From an uncultured Alphaproteobacteria bacterium (GTDB taxonomy: Bacteria; Pseudomonadota; Alphaproteobacteria; RF32; CAG-239): DNA of 64,000 nucleotides. The stretch is from positions 53,838 through 117,837 of the forward strand of contig CAJTJB010000007.1 of the NCBI GenBank assembly GCA_910576955.1, given 5' to 3'. The notes beneath the pieces are model-generated. The model saw only the letters and a list, made by a program, of their open reading frames with translations, had not been told where the DNA came from and made no database searches. The number at the start of each line of letters is the position of its first letter. The stretch's first letter is position 1. Of the stretch, positions 60,830 through 64,000 are shown piece after piece. Position numbers and translations under genes: made by a program.

Positions 60830-62137
60830 TTATTGCGTCTCATCCAGGCGTAAAGCGTGTCTGACCTTACGATAAGCCTGTGCAAACTTGCTGTTTGCAA
60901 CATATTGGTAAGGAGCAGTTCCTTTGACATAGCTTTTAAAGTCTTTATAATTATTATTGGCGCGCGAGCCTGCTTCTTGTGCGGCAGCAGTTGCCAAAGC
61001 TCCGGCTTCGGCCAGCGGCTTTTTAGCGGCATGCAAAGCAGCCTGCGAAACTTTTGCACCGGTTTCTTTGCCGACATGACCGGCCGTCGACCCGGCAATT
61101 TTTTCAACAATTTGGTCAATTTGCATAAACAGCTGATATCCGAGCATACAGCACAAAGAGGTAATGACAAATGCTTTGAAGCCGAGATTTTCCGAAATTT
61201 GTTTAATATCAGCTTCATTTAAAATTTTATATTCCGGAATATTCAGCCCCATACAAGCCAGGATCATTTTGTTTGTAAAATTGATAACAATGCCGAGCAT
61301 AATAAAGTTTACGCATACGTTCATAAACAAATTCCATGTCTTTTCCGTATAAGTCGCAGTTAATTTTGATAAGCCGCAGGCTATTCCGAACGGCAAAACG
61401 ATACACCCGATTCCCAAACGGAACAAAACATCCAGCATATAAAAAGAAACACCGATGATAAGCAGCCAGCCATATACATAAAGTGCTCCCCCCATAAAAG
61501 CTGCAACCCAATAGTAGTCCAAAATGGAATCCGGAGAAAGCGCCATGCAGAGCAACAATTGTCCGGTCGCCACAATACGGTAAATTGCATCATTAAATGC
61601 AATAATTTGGTTGATAACCAAAACAAACAAACTTTTTAAATCGCCGGTAGAGTTAAAACCGGTCTGAATGGCGTCGGTGCTGATTAGCGTGCCGATTTCC
61701 ATACCGGTCGTGATAGCCAAGCCGATAAGATATTTATATAAAAATGTCTGATTGCCCAATAGCCAAACAATCGCAGCCATTTTAACAGCAATCGGAATAA
61801 CGCCGTTTTTTTCATTAGATAAATATGCCGAAGTATCTTGTTGCGAAAATGTACCGATATTCCGTAAGGTATAAACGGCAATATAAATAGCAGTTCCGAG
61901 TCCCACAACCGCTTGTAAAGGTTTTGCAAAAGCGTTCCATGAGAAATTGGCAACACTGGTGCAGGCATCGGCAATAATTTGATATGCCTCTTTCAAGATA
62001 AAGTTTTCTCCTACCCCGTACTCAATATAGTCATGCAGCGTCGGGCACGGATCATCCGCAAAAGCATAACCGCAGCATAAAATCAGGGCAATAAAGGAAA
62101 ACGCGATAATTTTTGCAATGGAGGATATATTATTCAT
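60830..62137 (-). CDS. VirB6-like T4SS membrane protein
   Basis: A 435-residue VirB6-type protein with a cleavable signal (IAFSFIALILCCGYAFA). First hairpin: AIYIAVYTLRNIGTFSQQ; central motif: MLDVLFRLGIGCIVLPFGIA; then membrane segments and an Ala/Lys-rich helical tail. It is first in the array and closest to the 504-residue paralog. ATG 62135-62137 with GGAGG; its start overlaps the end of the 63-residue gene by 8 nt. In Rickettsiales, VirB6 genes are likewise multiplied after virB4. Confidence 0.82.
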   Translation of the reverse strand: MNNISSIAKIIAFSFIALILCCGYAFADDPCPTLHDYIEYGVGENFILKEAYQIIADACTSVANFSWNAFAKPLQAVVGLGTAIYIAVYTLRNIGTFSQQDTSAYLSNEKNGVIPIAVKMAAIVWLLGNQTFLYKYLIGLAITTGMEIGTLISTDAIQTGFNSTGDLKSLFVLVINQIIAFNDAIYRIVATGQLLLCMALSPDSILDYYWVAAFMGGALYVYGWLLIIGVSFYMLDVLFRLGIGCIVLPFGIACGLSKLTATYTEKTWNLFMNVCVNFIMLGIVINFTNKMILACMGLNIPEYKILNEADIKQISENLGFKAFVITSLCCMLGYQLFMQIDQIVEKIAGSTAGHVGKETGAKVSQAALHAAKKPLAEAGALATAAAQEAGSRANNNYKDFKSYVKGTAPYQYVANSKFAQAYRKVRHALRLDETQ

Positions 62138-62321
62138 CTTTTCCTCCTTTCTTCCTGCCCAAAGAAGGCGGAAAAACCACCAATGCCACGCCCAACATAA
62201 AAACAGCCGCACCGGCAGAAACAATCAAAAACCATTTTTGCGCAAGAAAACCGAAGATATCGAAGTATATAACGATATACAGCCCAATAAATACCACAAT
62301 CATACCTAATACCGATTTCAT
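62130..62321 (-). CDS. Small membrane protein (63 aa) heading the VirB6 array
   Basis: A 63-residue protein with two membrane segments (SVLGMIVVFIGLYIVIYF and LIVSAGAAVFMLGVALVVF) and a basic C-terminus (GRKKGGKDE). The 8-nt overlap with the first VirB6 gene supports it as real. Size and position invite comparison with VirB2/VirB3-type small subunits, but the sequence shows no clear match. Starts 72 nt after the hydrolase-like gene. Confidence 0.72.
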   Translation of the reverse strand: MKSVLGMIVVFIGLYIVIYFDIFGFLAQKWFLIVSAGAAVFMLGVALVVFPPSLGRKKGGKDE

Positions 62322-62393
62322 TTGCGCCTCGGATAAAGTTCTTCAACTGACTTATTATAACATAAAAAAACTAAAAAAAATATTACAATATCG

Positions 62394-63233
62394 TTAAATT
62401 TTTCCGTTTTTGATAAAATTTACGGTTTTATTGAGAATCTCTTCATTTTCTAAAGTCAAAAAGGTATTTCCTTTAATGAAAATTGTATTTTTAGAACTGG
62501 TATGCGATTCGCGTATCGGAAAATTGCAAAACTTAAGGAGCGCATAAATGCATCGGGAAAGTTTTGAAGTTGAAAATATTTTTATGTAATTCAACCGTGG
62601 CGGCAGATTCGGCATATATTTCACGCGGTTTTCCGTCATATCGCCCAAAGATGTCTTATTAAGAAAGCGAAATAATTTATATTGTGCCAAAACATCACAT
62701 ATCATATCGCTCCGGATAACTGGATTGATTTCAACAATGTTCCCGATTCGCATCTTTTCCCTGAAAGCCTGCTTCTCGGTCGGAGCATTAAGGGCTTTCT
62801 GCAAAACAATATTTCCCATCCCTTTGGTAACAAAGGAAACTTCCGAAATATTGTCGGTATGATTGAGAAAAAACAATAATTGTTGAGCCGATTCGCCGGC
62901 ATTTTTAAAGACTGACGGATAGTTAAGTGCAGCAACAGTCGAGTCGGTCAATATGAATTTTCTCCATAGTTTCTTAAAGGTGTTTTTGCTTTCCATATAT
63001 CCGTGCAGCAAAATAACCATTTTTCCCTGTTGTTTTGTAATTTCATAACTGCTGATATATTTGATAAATGCCTGCTGGCAAACTTCAAAAGAGCCGCTGG
63101 CTCGGCGAATATCCCACGAATCAAGGAGTCTGTATGCTTTTGTAAAACAATGCCTCTGGATTCGCCATTTCTGATAAAAAAAGACATCTTCCCAAAAGAC
63201 CGCTCCGCCAAATGTAAAAAAATCAAAGTTCAT
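62394..63233 (-). CDS. Alpha/beta hydrolase-like protein lacking the catalytic Ser and His
   Basis: A 279-residue protein with the fold marks of small lipase-like hydrolases: VILLHGYMESKNTFKKL near residues 73-89 (oxyanion HG) and the nucleophile-elbow region ISEVSFVTKGMGNIVLQKAL near 130-149. In active relatives this reads VTHSMGG or VTHSLGG; here Ser is Gly and the preceding His is Lys. The C-terminal His box (DHTF in relatives) reads GNTFLTLENEEIL. So it is probably a pseudoenzyme with a binding role. Nine bases after the lipoprotein gene. Confidence 0.72.
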   Translation of the reverse strand: MNFDFFTFGGAVFWEDVFFYQKWRIQRHCFTKAYRLLDSWDIRRASGSFEVCQQAFIKYISSYEITKQQGKMVILLHGYMESKNTFKKLWRKFILTDSTVAALNYPSVFKNAGESAQQLLFFLNHTDNISEVSFVTKGMGNIVLQKALNAPTEKQAFREKMRIGNIVEINPVIRSDMICDVLAQYKLFRFLNKTSLGDMTENRVKYMPNLPPRLNYIKIFSTSKLSRCIYALLKFCNFPIRESHTSSKNTIFIKGNTFLTLENEEILNKTVNFIKNGKI

Positions 63234-63242
63234 CCCGCATCC

Positions 63243-63686
63243 CTAGTTCGAAAGTAATTTAACAGTTGCCTGATTCGGTACGGCAGTGATTGTAACAAGT
63301 GCGGAGTCGTCTCCTTTCATCTGAATAAGAATCTGAACGGCTCTCCCGTCTTTAACATAGGTCATCTGGGAAATGTGCGCCCGTACAACTGCAATCTCAA
63401 CCCAACCTTTTTTAGGCATTTCAGCTACATAAAAGTCAAAGACTCTGCCGGCATTAAACGTTGCCGAATAGCAGATGCTGCCAATCCAGCTTTCACCATT
63501 GCCCATAGTTTTGGAGTCTTCCAGATTCATATACGAATTATCCGGAAACGGGATGTCTGGGAAATTCTGAAAAACCATCGGAATCTCTTTGCCGTCCGAG
63601 CCATACATAATAACCGATTCTTTGGCGCATCCGAATAAGGCGCTGCATGCTGCTATATATAATATATACGCGTATATTCTTTTCAT
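63243..63686 (-). CDS. Small lipoprotein, paralog of the exported protein at 12.7 kb
   Basis: A 147-residue lipoprotein (SALFGC lipobox, Cys near 20). The mature domain has FPDIPFPDNSYMNLEDSKTM, then GRVFDFYVAEMPKKGW and a beta-rich end. The DIPxP...VxxFYxxxxxxxGW pattern is shared with the protein at 12696-13070, so both likely have the same small alpha/beta fold. It leads the minus-strand run that continues into the VirB6 array and could be an outer-membrane accessory (inference). GGAG ribosome site. Confidence 0.78.
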   Translation of the reverse strand: MKRIYAYILYIAACSALFGCAKESVIMYGSDGKEIPMVFQNFPDIPFPDNSYMNLEDSKTMGNGESWIGSICYSATFNAGRVFDFYVAEMPKKGWVEIAVVRAHISQMTYVKDGRAVQILIQMKGDDSALVTITAVPNQATVKLLSN

Positions 63687-63939
63687 CTTATATTATCTCC
63701 ATATGCTCCAGAATAACAGAAAAAGGTTAACAAACCGGAAAGATACCATATTTTTGATAGCAGGAGTCTACCAAATATTAAGTAAACTGACCAAACGGAG
63801 AGGTTGCCAAACGCACTATTATAGTGTATTGTATTGTTTGTCTTCAGCGCCAAAAGGATGTTGTTAATTTTAAAAACACAGCAAAACAGTGAGTTGAGGC
63901 AAAGAGTATAAAAAAGTTTAAAATTTTTAAAAAAAGTTA
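63687..63939. other. AT-rich divergent spacer at right edge
   Basis: No gene is seen in the 314 bases from the lipoprotein start to the window end. The part shown here contains the ribosome site of the lipoprotein gene and A/T tracts, with an AT-rich block at 63900-63938 that would serve as an UP element for the promoter at 63940. Confidence 0.6.
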
Positions 63940-63968
63940 TTGACTTTGTAGAATGAGTGTCCTATAAG
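63940..63968 (+). promoter_or_regulatory. Strong sigma-70 type promoter facing out of the window
   Basis: TTGACT (63940-63945), exact 17-bp spacer, TATAAG (63963-63968), preceded by an A/T tract typical of UP elements. A GC-rich start region follows (GACGTTTCACCGG). No gene lies between it and the window end, so its target is outside; rRNA, tRNA or another stable RNA would fit such a promoter. Confidence 0.65.
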
Positions 63969-64000
63969 ACGTTTCACCGGCAGGGACGAGCGAGTTGCAA

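Noticed and set aside
1..64000. tRNA and rRNA genes, IS elements, integrase attachment sites
   Set aside because: None was recognised on reading either strand; only SRP RNA is supported. A tRNA scan could still find something missed by eye.

Overview
The window looks like a chromosomal segment of a low-GC, host- or gut-associated alphaproteobacterium. The evidence is indirect: dnaA-dnaN-recF in order, the rpmH-rnpA-yidD-yidC-engB block close by, a ptsP-rodZ-prfA run, an rsmI/LpoA-like divergent pair, and above all a tandem array of VirB6-type type IV secretion (T4SS) proteins of the kind known from Rickettsiales. UAA, UAG and UGA all serve as stops, so the code is standard. I cannot name the genus.

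Layout. 1-1.6 kb: the end of virB10 and all of virB11, plus strand. 1.6-4.8 kb: the rpmH ribosomal/membrane-insertion operon on minus. 4.9-7.8 kb: a polytopic membrane protein, a small unknown and gpsA. 7.9-12.6 kb: dnaA-dnaN-recF and rpsT on minus, with dyad-rich spacers. 12.7-20.3 kb: mutM, a J-domain protein, mfd and recG (DNA repair). 20.3-21.8 kb: an island with REP-like palindromes and a lipoprotein gene that looks foreign (Bacteroidota-like). 21.8-32.6 kb: epimerase, acyltransferase, recX, hslO, small envelope proteins, apaG, a cupin, ptsP, rodZ and prfA. 32.7-47.4 kb: oxidoreductase/truA, yraN/rsmI, an LpoA-like lipoprotein, SRP RNA, dnaX-ybaB-recR, rpe with a response regulator, a ferritin-like protein, xerC, rpmG, an S41 protease, xthA, and a SPOR-nagZ-tatA-like operon.

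47.4-53.3 kb is a five-gene minus-strand operon. It runs from a double-HTH regulator, through an acidic protein with seven copies of an LDFALPEQ repeat at exact 99-bp spacing, a helical protein and a divergent secretin-like lipoprotein, to a bitopic membrane protein. 53.4-63.7 kb is a second minus-strand run: a lipoprotein, a catalytically dead-looking alpha/beta hydrolase, a 63-residue membrane protein and six ORFs that I read as five VirB6 paralogs (one split in two). The last VirB6 carries a repeat-containing tail of about 570 residues, and its 3' end appears frameshifted.

Together the T4SS pieces (virB10/virB11 at the left edge, the VirB6 array at the right) and the secretin/LPEQ operon are the best candidates for an undescribed envelope or export system. 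The rest is mainly housekeeping. No tRNA, rRNA, IS element or CRISPR array was seen; a promoter of strong, stable-RNA type points out of the right edge.
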